Positions 20,484 to 31,999 of a stretch of DNA of 64,000 nt are shown here, piece by piece. The first letter of the stretch is position 1. Each line of letters begins with the position of its first letter. The stretch covers positions 1-64,000 of the forward strand of contig JAHREC010000020.1 in NCBI GenBank assembly GCA_020081605.1. The letters are read 5' to 3'. Origin of the DNA: Albifimbria verrucaria (taxonomy: Eukaryota; Ascomycota; Sordariomycetes; Hypocreales; Stachybotryaceae). The notes beneath the pieces are model-generated. The model saw only the letters and a list, made by a program, of their open reading frames with translations, did no database searches and was not told where the DNA came from. A program made the translations under genes and the position numbers.

Positions 20484-20874
20484 TCACTCAATTTCAAAGT
20501 ATGGGCCAAGCTGGATGCTAGGGAATCCATATTCAGTAGTAGGCAGCCCTGAATGTTTGCAAGTCAAGACAGTCTTTCCAACAATACGCGGAAACAGCAA
20601 TCTATGTGAGATGCAAGGAAGCGCAACGCTTACTTGGAGCTGTAGGCGAAAGGTAAGACATAATGACGTGTTCAGGCACCGTCGTTTTGACGCGAGCGGA
20701 AATGTGCATTTTCGTCCCATGGTTGGTCGAGTAACTTCTGGTCATCCAATAGGACGAGACGACGGGTGAGACTTGCTTTTGCTGGTTTCGTACGCCTGCA
20801 TCTGTCTCGGGCTGAGAAACTATATGCACCCGCGATTGGAGAAGATGTAGACAATCTGTTTCGGAGTTACGCAT
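20484..20874 (-). pseudogene. Unknown paralogous gene, copy 1 (minus strand)
   Basis: The minus strand here matches 31500-31870 on the plus strand over about 350 bases. Shared coding-like stretches are SSYWMTRSYSTNHGTKMHIS here against SSYWITGLDSDDRNFSRNHG then TKLHIS there, and a distal block ending in 'atatggattccc'. Indels and intron-like GTAAG..CAG pieces interrupt this copy. The family is unknown to me. Confidence 0.45.
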
Positions 20875-21192
20875 GGCCTGAATACGTGATGTAAGGTTCG
20901 AAAAGGTGTCCCTGTATACGAGACACCGATAAGGGAAGCCATGTTTAGGCCGATACCCAAGCCCTGCATGGCCGGCTAACCAGCACCCTTTTCACAAATG
21001 GGAGTATGGAGATGTTAGCAATGCAAAGGAAGAGTGGTATCGTAGTGGATTGCGTTACGGGGCTAGATTCAGCCACATGCGGCATGTAACGATGATTGAC
21101 AAGGAGGATACTGTGATGTGGCTGGTTGCGCCTTACAGTTGGATATAGCTATGTAGTGGGAATGGGTGGGTCTGTCACTTGTGCTCAATGGA

Positions 21193-21199
21193 TATAAAA
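21193..21199 (+). promoter_or_regulatory. TATA-box-like core promoter
   Basis: TATAAAA at 21193-21199 is followed by a C/T-rich leader (21236-21310) with CAA-type start contexts, typical of a fungal core promoter. It precedes the small protein-coding remnant at 21420-21704. Confidence 0.4.
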
Positions 21200-21419
21200 A
21201 GCCGGTTCGTCTCCCATCAAAGCGCTCATAATTCACATACACCATTGTCGGCTTCCATTCATCTTTCTACTCTCTTCAGCACTACCAAGCATTCATCAGA
21301 ACCCTTTCGCTCAGAAAATGTAATCATCCCCAGCTATGAGCCCTGAATGAATAAGCTAAACTAATATATGTAAGAACGTTATATCTTCCAATGGCTTTTT
21401 CGATGTCGCCTATAGGCTC

Positions 21420-21704
21420 AGGTAAGCCAATGTGGATCATACTCCATTGTGGGCCGCGGCATCCCCAACAACTACATTGACAACCTCACCTTCCCCAAGG
21501 CCTTGACCGATAAGGAGGTATTGGTACTGTATCGTTACTGAAGACAAAGATCTCGGAGCCAAAAAGACGTATCCCATCCAGTCCGATAGCTCTCGGAGGA
21601 TCAAATTCCTCAAGTGGAACTCAAGCTACGGTGTCGGTGACACGATCACCATCGAGGTCTACAATATTAGCCCGACCGCCAACAGCTTGTCCCTCACTGC
21701 TTAG
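21420..21704 (+). pseudogene. Small unknown protein (beta-rich), frameshifted
   Basis: The first part reads SQCGSYSIVGRGIPNNYIDN then LTFPKALTDKEVLVL; after a one-base shift near 21527 it continues IVTEDKDLGAKKTYPIQSDS, KFLKWNSSYGVGDTITIEVY and ends NSLSLTA with a stop at 21702-21704. The composition (about 95 residues, alternating hydrophobics) suggests a small, possibly secreted, beta-sandwich protein. The first exon and any signal peptide are not resolved; an ATG at 21318 is followed directly by a stop. No family assigned. Confidence 0.4.
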
Positions 21705-22609
21705 TGGAAGTAAGCTTGGAAGTTTGGTCATGTTTGCTCTCTCGTACGACACCGCGAGGATTCTCATTTGGCTCCTAACAGATGAGATGGGCAAGTGACG
21801 CGGGGAATATGTTACGATGAATTTAGCCAACTTTATGTTATGGTGCGATGAAATGTCTTGCAAGCCTATGACTCTTATTAGTCGAGCGCCATTTCATCCT
21901 TTGGGATATACACACTCTTAGATAGAGGAGACAAAGTCCAAGACATTAAAATCTGCAGCAAATATCTCGTCGTAGCAAGCTGAATATTGCTTGATCCCTA
22001 TTTCACGACCCGCACTCGTCTCGCAATTCGCTTACTATATTACATACCAACCCCATTAATGTAGAACGTTCTTGGCAACGGCTCCATTGCTGATTATTAG
22101 GGGTTAGAAACGGCTCTGCCCCGCTGAGATCAGAACCACAAAGCTGCTGTCTACCGTGTACATCGAGAACAGCTCTATTCGATACAACATCGGCTCCGCG
22201 CTGCCCTTGAGAGGAGTGCTATTGATCCGCTGTTGATATACTAGGCTTTCTGGTCACCGCTACAGAAGACCAAAAGGGCGAGCCGAGAGTCATCATAGTT
22301 ACTTCGTCGGTCAGCGGTGTCGGCTCTTGGGAGCCCATGCCGGGCGGCACTTACGGCCCAGCATGGGGACGTGTGCGCTCGTTTGGTCAATGTGAAGTCC
22401 AAGCAAGGTGCGTTTTACGCGTCGCTCAAACCTGGAGAGGAGCTGGATGACCTCTTTGCTGCTGGGTGACCACTTGAAGATTAAAAGGTAGGCAACACAT
22501 CGCGCATGTGACCGGGGCAGGGGCCGAGCTTTTCTTTAGTCGCTCAAGCTCGGCGATGCAGTAGCGAATTGAACCGAGGAGCCCTTAGAATATGAGGAGC
22601 GACTGGGCG

Positions 22610-22798
22610 TTAGAATCTTTCATTAGGCGCTGTGAGGCGTGCAGAGCAGTCCCGAGATGGTCGACTTGGGTGTGGAGATGTTTCAAGCTGCTCGACCACT
22701 GGCAACCCCTTGGACTGCTGGACGCACAGCGTAACGATAGCGATGATGTTGGTAGCGACCCCGAATCCTTCCATGGCGGTTGTAGCTGCACTTATCAA
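22610..22798 (-). pseudogene. N-terminal helix region of a STAND/NLR-type fungal protein, fragment
   Basis: The minus strand reads AMEGFGVATNIIAIVTLCVQ then QSKGLPVVEQ, like the hydrophobic 'fungal N-terminal' segment that begins many NACHT, ankyrin and patatin STAND proteins. A frame change then gives HTQVDHLGTALHASQRLMKD, like the following helix of that region ('...LA.EV..L..VL..L..LL'). Nothing of the remaining protein follows, so it is a relic. Confidence 0.42.
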
Positions 22799-23176
22799 AT
22801 TTGATGGCCTAAAGCCCTGAACTGTGTCATATGAATGCGCGTAAAGTTTGAATACTACTCATTTCCATGCTACGCTACTAGCTGCATTACAGGGGAAGGC
22901 GGGATGCCTTCGGCAACCTACTTGGCTGCAGCTGACCCATCATTCTGGTTTCCTGGCCCCACCACATTTTGGTAACAACCAAGCCACGCCGGCGCTTTTA
23001 CCTGGTTTGACCCAACCATGGCTGCCAACTGACTTTGAAACGGTATAATACTTGCTGTGAATAACGCTATTCTGCTACTCGCTTTCCTGGATTTTGAATC
23101 TCACTGGCTATTCAGAAAGTCGACAAATAGTAACGATCCTACCTTCTCCTACCTCATACTTTCAGACCGTATTAGC

Positions 23177-23395
23177 ATGGGTTCCACCGCAGATACTTCC
23201 TATTCTCTGAAGGGACATACCCCAAGAACCCAAGGACCCGGTACTGGGAGATCCCACGTCCCCTACCGGGATATACAGGACGCTAAGGACGGTCCTGCAC
23301 GATTTGCGCTGCCTGGATTATCGCGCACGGGGTAAAATAGAGGAGCAGCTGGATGCCATCAAGGCCAGCCTGATGGTATGTGTTGAAACGCATTA
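23177..23395 (+). pseudogene. Unknown paralogous protein, copy 1
   Basis: Begins MGSTADTSYSLKGHTPRTQG; after a frame change it continues LHDLRCLDYRARGKIEEQLD then AIKASLMV. It aligns along its whole length with 29291-29512 (MGSTMDTSYRLTGG ... LHELRALDRYMRVKVQEQLG then AIETSLIV). The C-terminal half is a charged amphipathic helix. A likely 5' splice site follows MV. Family unknown. Confidence 0.5.
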
Positions 23396-24309
23396 ACGCA
23401 CTCTGTGGAAATCATCCAAAGAACGACTTGACAATGCATTTTACACAACCTAGAGTATAGTCATAGAAGGCACGAATACACTGTAAAGAAAGAGTTTGCG
23501 TTGTATCCAGCAACTGTCATGAAGCGAGAATAAAAGAATAATCTTCTCGCAGGTTCTCACAGGGCATCGAGCTCACCGGTTTACACACAGGAGGGTATAA
23601 TGAAACTTCCTCATTATCAGCTGTTAGAGAATCTTGACGCTCCAGTCGCCCCCAAGAAAAAGCACCGGTGGTTTTCTGAGACGTTGGAGGAATACCCTAA
23701 CCCGCCTGTTTGTGGATGTCATTCTTCCATGGGAAGTGGCTAGAGGAACGACACCAACACTATCTCAATATATTCACAGTTAGCCATTGATAGTTCGGAC
23801 AATGAAACTGTTCAAGATAATCACTGTTAACGATAACCTTTTTAAAACACAAGTAAAGCATCAAGCGATAAAGCATTGTATCAGAGGGCGTGCACTAAGT
23901 TGCTGCGATTGTGCCTCCGAAGAGACGGGTGGACAATGCCATCTCGGTCTAATCGAAAAGTCCACTGCACTCTATCTTACGGGTACTGGGCACAGTTTTT
24001 TCTGGAAAGGGCTGTCATAATGTATTTTGTATCTTCAGATTCGAGCATACTTATGAGTTTTTTGCATGCAGGCGGGAAAATGGGATCATTCCGTGGATTT
24101 ATGTAGTCTCGATGGCGATGCTCGTCAAAGCCCACGTCTACATCACGAAAAAGCTTGGAGCGTAGAACTGATCTGGCCGCCCCCTGGGTCCAACGCGATT
24201 GGCCAGAAATTTCCATGATGAGTCCTCTTGAATATTTTCTAATGCTGGCTCGTGATATGTGAGTTTATCGTGCCATGATAAGAGGGAGTTGTGCCACTTG
24301 AGATGCGTC

Positions 24310-24860
24310 GTCTCATTTAGTACATCCGGTTCTTATTATCTCTGCTAACGCTGCTTTTATGTCAGTGCGCGGCAGCTTGGTCGTGTCTTTTGTCGGGCTT
24401 CTCGATGAGGCGCTTGACCTTAGCGCGGAGGGCGTCATATTCGAGCAGCTTGCGCGAGCGTTTCTTGATGCATTCGTCGACATCTGGGAAGTAGACGCAG
24501 AATCGACTGATGGATTCGAGTACGGTGATTGAGTAAGGGCCATTGAGTGTTTTGCTCGACTCGGCATCAAGGTCCTCCGCCCCCAATTCGCCGTAAAATG
24601 CGTCAATCGTCTCTGCAATCCGCATTTGCGACACCATCATCGCTGTTGCAAGTATTCGTCGATAAGAGGTTTTGGAGTGATAGGGCTGGCTGCATACGCC
24701 TCATAGTGAGTCTAGGTATTCTCTTAACGCAACGAAGCGGTATCCGTTGTATTGAACCGCCGATGAAATCCAGGCCATGAAGACTTTTCTCCCTGGGGCA
24801 GCGGAGGGAATGTTTACCTCTCCTAACCTCGTAGTCTCGATTGTTTGTTTTTCCCGCATG
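24310..24860 (-). pseudogene. rvs161-like: BAR-domain protein of the Rvs161/Hob3 type, decayed
   Basis: The minus strand from 24640 reads VSQMRIAETIDAFYGELGAE, then TVLESISRFCVYFPDVDECI and ALRAKVKRLIEKPDK, closely matching the N-BAR helices of Rvs161 ('ASQMRIAETIDAFYG', 'LEPISRFCAYFPDVNECIKKR', 'DYDALRAKVKKLTEKPDKD'). A one-base gain in an A run then leads to DTTKLPRTD in the next frame, after which the sequence diverges and stops at 24313. Upstream, REYLDSL lies before a 55-nt intron-like segment (24697-24643) and RDYEV lies near 24830. Rvs161 binds curved membrane and acts with Rvs167 in endocytosis. The C-terminal half of the BAR domain is missing. Confidence 0.72.
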
Positions 24861-24899
24861 TCTCACAAGGACCACACTTGGACATGTTCCATCACTGAC

Positions 24900-26045
24900 G
24901 TTCATGAACGGGCGTGGCAAGCGGATATCAAGGAACATAATGCAGCATCAATCAGTTGCATTGTCGTGGAAGATGAGCTGGAACGGGAATTTGGTGTCGT
25001 GAGAAGGTCCCCATAGGAGTGCGGTCTTCGTAGGCACAACGGTATCAGAGCACTAACAACAATCGGTCATAGAACAATTACCCCTCAGCATTCTTAGGTT
25101 TTTGTCATCGACATTGGTCGACCGAAGGGCCCTTACATGCTCTCGCAAATATCCCGGCGACACCGAGAAACACTTGAGGATGAGGTCTCTAAGGTGTCGC
25201 AAGAGCTGTGGCTGCGCTGGAGGAGGAATGGAGCATGAACTTTTAGAAATGACAAATCAAGGATAACTTCCATGATTTGACGTATGCCATCTCCTTAGAT
25301 AATTGCGCTACCCTCACAAAGCGATGAGATCATTTCGTAAGCACACCATCCTATTGAAGCATGAACTTTGCCCCCGTTGAGCAAATTAGAGACCGTGACT
25401 GCCATGGCCTTGCTCACCGCTATAGCGACGAATGAATACTTCCCAAAATTCCACGTCATTCATGCTAAAGTCACATCAAGGTTTCATCCATGGCCAGGCC
25501 AGGGAGCTCTCGCCTCCTAGACTAGATAGAGACTGAGGTCTGCTGGGGTTATACATACGGCGTAAACAAAGAGAAAATGGCGAGGGTCTAGCCTTCCAAG
25601 AGTATCGTAAGTCGAGTACATTTTTGTGTCTCATGTTGGGAGTACGGCTGTGAGTCAGAATGTCTAAGGGCACGGGTATAACCAACAAAATCATGCGATT
25701 ACCCCATCGCAGTCAGATGACACGGTCTCAAACGTGACAGACCTTAAGACACTCTTGTCGGAAATGATGTCTCAGTAAGATTTTGTCTTTACGACGAGTT
25801 CAGAGGTGTGACTAAGACTGAGCTGAGGACTAATCAGAGCAGGGCTTCCTGGCAGTCTTGTACCTTGTACCACAATAGCCTCGTGCTGATGTGCCTCAAA
25901 AAAGACGTTATTGGGGTTACTGTCGGCCAAGGCATGTCTTATACGATAGAGGGCAATGGATGATAGATCCTGTTATCGGAGGTGGGGCAAGGGGCTTTGG
26001 TGATCAGCCATCCCTTCACGTCTGGGACGTGCTGCTAGTCCAAAT
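24900..26045. other. No recognised gene
   Basis: Short frames without motifs on both strands. The sequence directly before 26050 does not resemble the catalytic core of a Fot1 transposase, so that element is truncated at its 5' side. Confidence 0.4.
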
Positions 26046-26049
26046 GCGT

Positions 26050-26876
26050 TGGTTCCAGTTGAAGTTGAAGAAAACACTCAAGATTACTGCAAGGTGAATA
26101 AGATCATTACGCCATGTATGCCACCTCATTCATCTCATTTACTTCAGCCGCTTGATTTGGGTTGCTTTGGGCCGCTAAAACAAGCTTATGGTCGAAAAAT
26201 TGAGCAGTTGATTGAATGCTCTATTACACAAATCTCAAAGACCGAGTTATTACCTGCCTTCCACGCCGCATATCAAGCCACTATGACAAAAACAATATCC
26301 AGGGAGGCTTTAGAGGGGCCAGGCTTGTTCCTCTTGATGCTAGCCTTGTGATCTCGAGGCTTGATATCCAATTACGAACTCCAACGCCTCCTTTAGGTGA
26401 GCCAGACCTTCCGGCCCCTTGGACTTCAAAGACGCCAAAGACAGTCAGGGAAACTGAATGTCAATCTGAATATCTAAGAAGACGAATTGAGAGACATCAT
26501 AGTAGCTCTCCGGAATCAATTAGCGAGGCTTTGTAGTCAATGACCAAGGGTTTAAAGGGAACAATGCATGATATGGCATTACTTAGGGCTGAGGTCCGGG
26601 ATCTTCGAGAGGCAAATGAGATACTAAGCCGGCGCCGCAGAGGAAAAAAAGAAACGCCTACGCAATGGAGGGACGATGACTGTAGAGGAAGTTCAGGCAT
26701 CAATCGATCAAAAGGATGTGAATATGCAGAGAGTGGCCGAATCGTCGAGGAGAGGTGGTCAAGGAAGATCAGCGCAACCGAGGGAAAGACGCTGTGGCAT
26801 TTGCGGCAAGCCCCGGCATAATGTAAGAACATGTAACGTAGATATTCCAGCCTCTGGAGATGAGCGTAACAGTTAG
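26050..26876 (+). mobile_element. Fot1/pogo-type transposase, C-terminal fragment
   Basis: Reads IITPCMPPHSSHLLQPLDLG then CFGPLKQAYGRKIEQLI, the hallmark end of the DDE core of Tc1/pogo-superfamily fungal Fot1 transposases (the last catalytic Asp lies in this region). A -1 shift in an A run (26288-26292) leads to NNIQGGFRGARLVPLD and RTPTPPLGEPDLPAPW. An in-frame TAG lies at 26534-26536, then MTKGLKGTMHDMALLRAEVR with a coiled coil, another shift in a run of A, and a CCHC-like knuckle CGICGKPRHNVRTC (about 26796-26837). The first two thirds of the transposase and both inverted repeats are absent, so the element is dead. Confidence 0.85.
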
Positions 26877-27104
26877 TTCTAAATGATCGAATGGTCTGTT
26901 GTGTTTTTATTGAAGTTCCTATGCAGAGGGTTAGGTTTTGTGCCCCACTCGCTATACAGCAAGCAACCAGGCCTCCAACATAAACCTATACCAAAGTATC
27001 CGTGTTAGCAACAAAAGCTTACGAGAACCTCCCAACCATACCAAGGAATGCAATCAAAAACGAAGAAAGACTACTGGAGAGCTCATGACCGCTCCGCCTA
27101 ACGC

Positions 27105-27587
27105 GCAGCTGTCAACACACAAGATGGTGGTCATAGATTCGAGAAGACCAATGAGGATAGCCAATCCAGATATCGACGCCAACGTCAATGTCACATCCTC
27201 GAACGAAATCACATCGCGGCGGCAAAGTGTCGCCGGCGCAAGCGAAAAGAAGCCACAGTCCCTGCATCCCGTGAGGAGACCCTCAAATGCATGAATCAAT
27301 ACCTATCGACGTGCTGCGACTCTTTAGCAGCCGAAATCCATCATCTCAAAACAGAAATACTCCGTCATACCAACTGTAATTGTCTCTTGATACAACAATA
27401 CATCGCTGGTGAAGCAAGACGTTGTGTTAATAGGATGGCTAAGGTATGCGCACCCATCCATAATGCAAACGTCGCTGCAAGTCTGGCGCAGAGGAGGCAT
27501 AATAGCTTGTACGGTGATGGACCGAGGAATTTTGAAAATCTTGCGTGGGATGATTTCACCAATATTTGGATGAACGAGTGCCAATAG
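27105..27587 (+). pseudogene. bZIP transcription factor of the ATF/CREB type, fragment
   Basis: One frame reads QCHILERNHIAAAKCRRRKR, the basic region (N-x7-C/R signature NHIAAAKCR), then LSTCCDSLAAEIHHLKTEIL and HTNCNCLLIQQYI, like the zipper and the 'HANC..P.I..WL' tail of fungal AtfA/AtfB-type proteins. The heptads are poor in leucine but the spacing fits. The frame ends at a stop at 27585-27587. Upstream, a TAA at about 27102 interrupts the frame and no start codon is in frame before 27291, so either an exon is missing or the gene is broken. ATF/CREB factors bind TGACGT-type sites in stress and conidiation control. Confidence 0.65.
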
Positions 27588-27599
27588 TTATACAGAGAG

Positions 27600-29280
27600 A
27601 CCACAATCACGTATCAGGATGACCAAGTCCTGGAGGTATGGGACGCTCAGGTGCTGGAGAATAGTAACATCATAACACGGGCATTATGCAAATGTATCCA
27701 TCACTTTTCTGATCCGGTGCAAGGCAATAATAAAAAATGTAGCGAGTAGGAGCTGGACATTATAACTACAAATATGGAAGAGAAACAACATTCTTGAAGA
27801 ATAGATGATTAAGCAACAGAGCACTAAATCATCTATAACACATCCTCTGATACTCAACATAACAAAGGCTCCTGTTCAAAATACAAGACGGACATTCAAT
27901 GCAGAGCGAGTGCTATAACGCAGGACCAATGTAGATACCAAGACGTACTTGACCGTTGGATACAGCAATGACGTCGGTCTTACCCTGATAAGCTAAATTA
28001 CACCTTGATCTATAGACCTTGTGAAGAACGTTACGGATGGTATACTCTCCTGGAGTAGGAGATTGCTAGTCAGTTCAAATCTGGTTAACGCAGGACCCAA
28101 TGCAACCATATCTCGATCTTATCAGCCTCCAGTAGTGTTATCTGCATCAGAGAATTGCCATTGTAGAATACATAACTGTATCTGATGACGCGGCGGCTAA
28201 AATAACAAGTGAACAAGGCAGTTCGACCACATGTGCATCGGCTTGTAATTGGAGGAAGATAACGCAGCAAGTCTTTCTGCTCGAGGCAACTTCTTTGAGG
28301 TTGGGTGAGTCATTTATCTTAGGTGAGGTGTATCTCCTTGAATATATGAAGGCTACATCCAGGTATGGCTCCACAACATCTTAGCAAGCATCCAGTACAT
28401 AAAGTAACTTAAGAAAAGCTATCATCGCTGATCAGGTAGGTTCATATTTGTAGTAATTAAAATAGCTCATAGCATATGTACTCTACTTCATGCCGGTGCT
28501 TCTATCACTAGGCAATCTTTTAGCCAAGCAATGACATTGATATTTTTCCAGCTCTAATCGGACCAGGCTCATACTCGATACTTAATTGCAGCCTTCGTCC
28601 ACCTAGGAGATAGTTGCAGCTTCTACCTATTGGTCTTGGGGCTTTAGTCGATTGATAACTGTGGTGAACTAGTCTTTCAAATGGTAAGAAGTGCTAAAGT
28701 TCACCTGAAATCCACAGGGTAAGCTGTTTACTGTGGTAAGTATGATTTGCAAAGTAGCAGTGTCGTGTTATTAACCTTTGTCTGCGCTTTCCCTTACACA
28801 TTCGTGCGTTAGTCTGACTCAGTTGAGACAGCAACGGCACTCCCATCCACCTCATTTCACATTCCGCAGTCTACTGGTACAATCTAGGCCGCTAGTGGCG
28901 TGGATGAGCGCAGACATCATCCACATTTCAACCACACACCGATGCTGTTATGATGCAATAGGTAAGTGAAGACGGCACCCATGGAACGCTTCTAGCATTA
29001 GTATGAGCCGTATACATCTCATCTCCGAGCCTACCCCAAGTGGTTCAGCAGGCCAACATATGCGGTCAGGGCTTAAGACAAGCCCATCATTTCGCCCTAA
29101 TGCCATGGGAATTTTATTGTGGCACGCTGTGTTGCACATTCTAACGAATTGGTTTCAAAACAACTGCTATAAGAAGCCTACCGCGTCTTATGATCTTTCT
29201 TAGATTACGACTTGCCCCAGATGATTACTGTAGCCACTGAACGGCAGAAAGTTTTTGAGCTTCCTACCTCATTCCTGAAT
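27600..29280. other. AT-rich stretch without a supported gene
   Basis: Contains a short direct repeat 'taacgcagga(c)ccaatg' at about 27917 and 28086, and scattered small frames. No domain recognised. Confidence 0.4.
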
Positions 29281-29290
29281 CCATTGCGGT

Positions 29291-29512
29291 ATGGGTTCTA
29301 CCATGGATACTTCCTACCGTCTTACGGGAGGATGCCAGAGAGAATCTAAGGCAGCAACACACAAGGTCGCGATGCCACATACTGTGATGGACAAGACATT
29401 GGTGGACATACTGCATGAGTTGCGCGCCCTGGATCGCTATATGCGCGTCAAAGTGCAGGAACAGCTGGGTGCCATCGAGACCAGCCTCATCGTACGTATG
29501 GAAGTCTGCTGA
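29291..29512 (+). CDS. Unknown paralogous protein, copy 2
   Basis: An open 73-codon frame from ATG 29291 to a TGA at 29510, MGSTMDTSYRLTGGCQRESK..., then LVDILHELRALDRYMRVKVQ and EQLGAIETSLIV. It matches the broken copy at 23177-23395 along its length. The last codons may belong to an intron, because both copies diverge after '(I/M)V' followed by GTATGT/GTACGT-like sequence. Function unknown; predicted to be a small helical protein or the first exon of a longer one. Confidence 0.5.
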   Translation: MGSTMDTSYRLTGGCQRESKAATHKVAMPHTVMDKTLVDILHELRALDRYMRVKVQEQLGAIETSLIVRMEVC

Positions 29513-29519
29513 AGCTTGT

Positions 29520-31455
29520 TATGTCAGAAGTAAGAACACCTGACAATATGTGTTCCATCTTCTATAGTATTTAGAGGACAAGAATCCGACTACAAACGAA
29601 CCGTATGCTACTGTCGGTAGCTGTTATGCAGCAGGAATTGATCAGCAGTTGCCCCGCACAAAGGAAAATATCGGCTCGGCTATGCCGTTACCAAGCCTAG
29701 AGTCCGTAAATGAGAAGGGGTTATTACTGGTTCAAGTAACTCCTTCATTAACTTTTGGTTCGAAAACATAACCACTGTACCCATTATCATCAACTACCCT
29801 TAGGTGACTTGAGGAGGCGTTGCTTATCGCATACGAAGTCAAGGCAGAAGATTATCTCCTATTTTCTTGCTTATAAGTTATTCCATCCAATGCTTGTGCC
29901 TGTATTTATTTCTACTCTTTAGTATAATTACGATCTCTATGTTTTGAACTCGCTCGTTGTCTACTATGGCTGGGACTCATACCATATGAGTGAATAGGCA
30001 GATAACCGCACTCGTCTCTTTCTTCAAGCTGGACCAGAATCCACCCTCCATCCTTTAAAATCAATAGTACCAATACGGAAAACATTTGCATTCTTGTTCA
30101 TTGGTATCCAGAACCAAACTCGGAAGAAGCAATGCCGCCAGCTCGATCTTCGGTCTCCCCTGTGAACATGATATTTTCACTATATGCTTAGCAGCGCACC
30201 ATACGTTACGAAACAGAGTCCTTAGTCAAACCCTAACATGAGGTTCATGGTCACCATAACTTTTGAATACACAACCTGTGTATAATCATATGGTAGGTAG
30301 GTTCATTAAATAATCATTGGTCAGATCCATGACTCTATTTCATGTCTAACCGCGCAGGTAATCTATATTTGGTCCTTTGCTTTGTGGTGGTGCCGCTCAT
30401 ATTGAACAGCTAGCCGAATAACATTCGAGGTTTCATAGATACAGCGGAACTTTGACCAGCGGTGAGATTGTAGAATACGTATGATACTCATTCCCCAACG
30501 GGCAGAAAAATAGGACCAATGCTCTTGTTCCCCAACTATTCGACACCCAGACCATCGCTTCAATTGAGGGCACATGTGTGAAGCATATGCCTGCCTGTCT
30601 GCAAGTAGCTGCATTGCATTTCTGGCGTCCTGACTCGTCCAGTTGATTAAACACATGTTTTAGAATGTGCGAGTGCTTAAAACGAGGAAACTTATAGCTT
30701 TTATTGGGTCGACGCATCTGTTACAGAACCATTTTGATATGAATGGTGCACTCGTGTCCACAAATGTGCAGAGGATGCAATTAGATACCACGCATAGACT
30801 TGGTCCAACTAAACCCGTGAAGACTACTAGCTTCAGGAGGCAACTAAATTCTAGCTATATTCAGTATGAAAGCCAAAGACGTCTCACGATGATGAGATGC
30901 TCGGTGGCCGACAAAGATGTAGCAGGGGTTTAGTATGTCCAGTTAACCGCCTCACACCAGAGGACGTATACTTGCCCGTTATCTGTGCAGTGTATGACCC
31001 CAAAATTCTCATGATAAAGGTTTAGACTCAGGTGGTTATCACTAATTGTCTTACAAACCATTCAATCAACTGAGACAAATCGAACCTTGGGCGTTGGTGA
31101 TTTCAGCTTGGGAAGGGTTGCAGACCCTCGAACAGGTACCAGCCGCCGTTCTCATCCGGTTACCTAATAGTAGTTTGAGAGTTGCACACTTTATCAGCTG
31201 TCCATGCCTTAGCCTATGGTGGTACTTAGCATGTTTCGGTGTTAAGTCACAAACGTATCACAAGTGTGTATGTTTACTCCTTTCCTCTCATATTCGCGTT
31301 GGTTATTGGTTCTTGCTCTCCTGAGGCGTCTGGTTCTGGTACTCTATATCATTTTTGTGGAGGACAGGTATGATATTACGTAAATCCGACGACCCCATTT
31401 GATACCCATAAAGTACCCACATGCTCTCCAATCATATGTGTGCAGTGACCTGCCT
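29520..31455. other. No recognised gene
   Basis: A minus-strand frame at 30363-30656 (CLINWTSQDARNAMQLLADR...) and a plus-strand frame at 31046-31324 look protein-like in composition but match no family I know. The rest shows nothing. Confidence 0.3.
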
Positions 31456-31460
31456 AGGTC

Positions 31461-31960
31461 TCAGTCCCTTTCTGTCTCAGGAATTCCAAACAGCTGAGAC
31501 AAATCCAAGCCAGTGGCGCTCAAACCAGCACACACATCTCCACCCCTTCTCGTCCTATTGGATAACCGGACTGGATTCCGATGACCGAAATTTCTCGAGA
31601 AATCATGGGACAAAATTGCATATTTCCGCTCGCCCCCGCTGAACGGCCGTGGCCTCAACATCTGATCGCATCATGCGTGCCACTTTACTAAGTCAGTCTT
31701 ACCTCGCCTCCGACTATAAGCAAATGGTTCCCGCTTCTTATGTGATCACACCTTGGCCAGCGTTCTTTCTGCATGCGTTGTTGAAAGACTGCCCTGACCC
31801 GCACCCATTCAGGGTTACCTACTATTTGGATATGGATTCCCAAGCCTCTCAGATCAATGGAGAACCCGATTCTCAATCCCCGAGAGGCACTTTCCTACTC
31901 GGAGCCAGCTCTACGGTAGTCTCAAGCACATCGTCTAGGACGTCAATACAGCTAATCTAA
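31461..31960 (+). pseudogene. Unknown paralogous gene, copy 2 (plus strand)
   Basis: Frames 31421-31642 and 31649-31960 together cover the region similar to the minus strand of 20484-20874. The second frame reads SYLASDYKQMVPASYVITPW then HALLKDCPDPHPFRVTYYLD and ends in a Ser/Thr-rich stretch. A stop and frame change separate it from NHGTKLHISARP at the end of the first frame. Function unknown. Confidence 0.45.
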
Positions 31961-31999
31961 GCAAAGTTGCCATGCAACTGCCACTTCATCTAGTCCATC

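Noticed and set aside
22200..22480. Short-chain dehydrogenase-like stretch (VIIVTSSVSGVGS)
   Set aside because: One short motif without the Rossmann glycine motif or YxxxK; stops on both sides.
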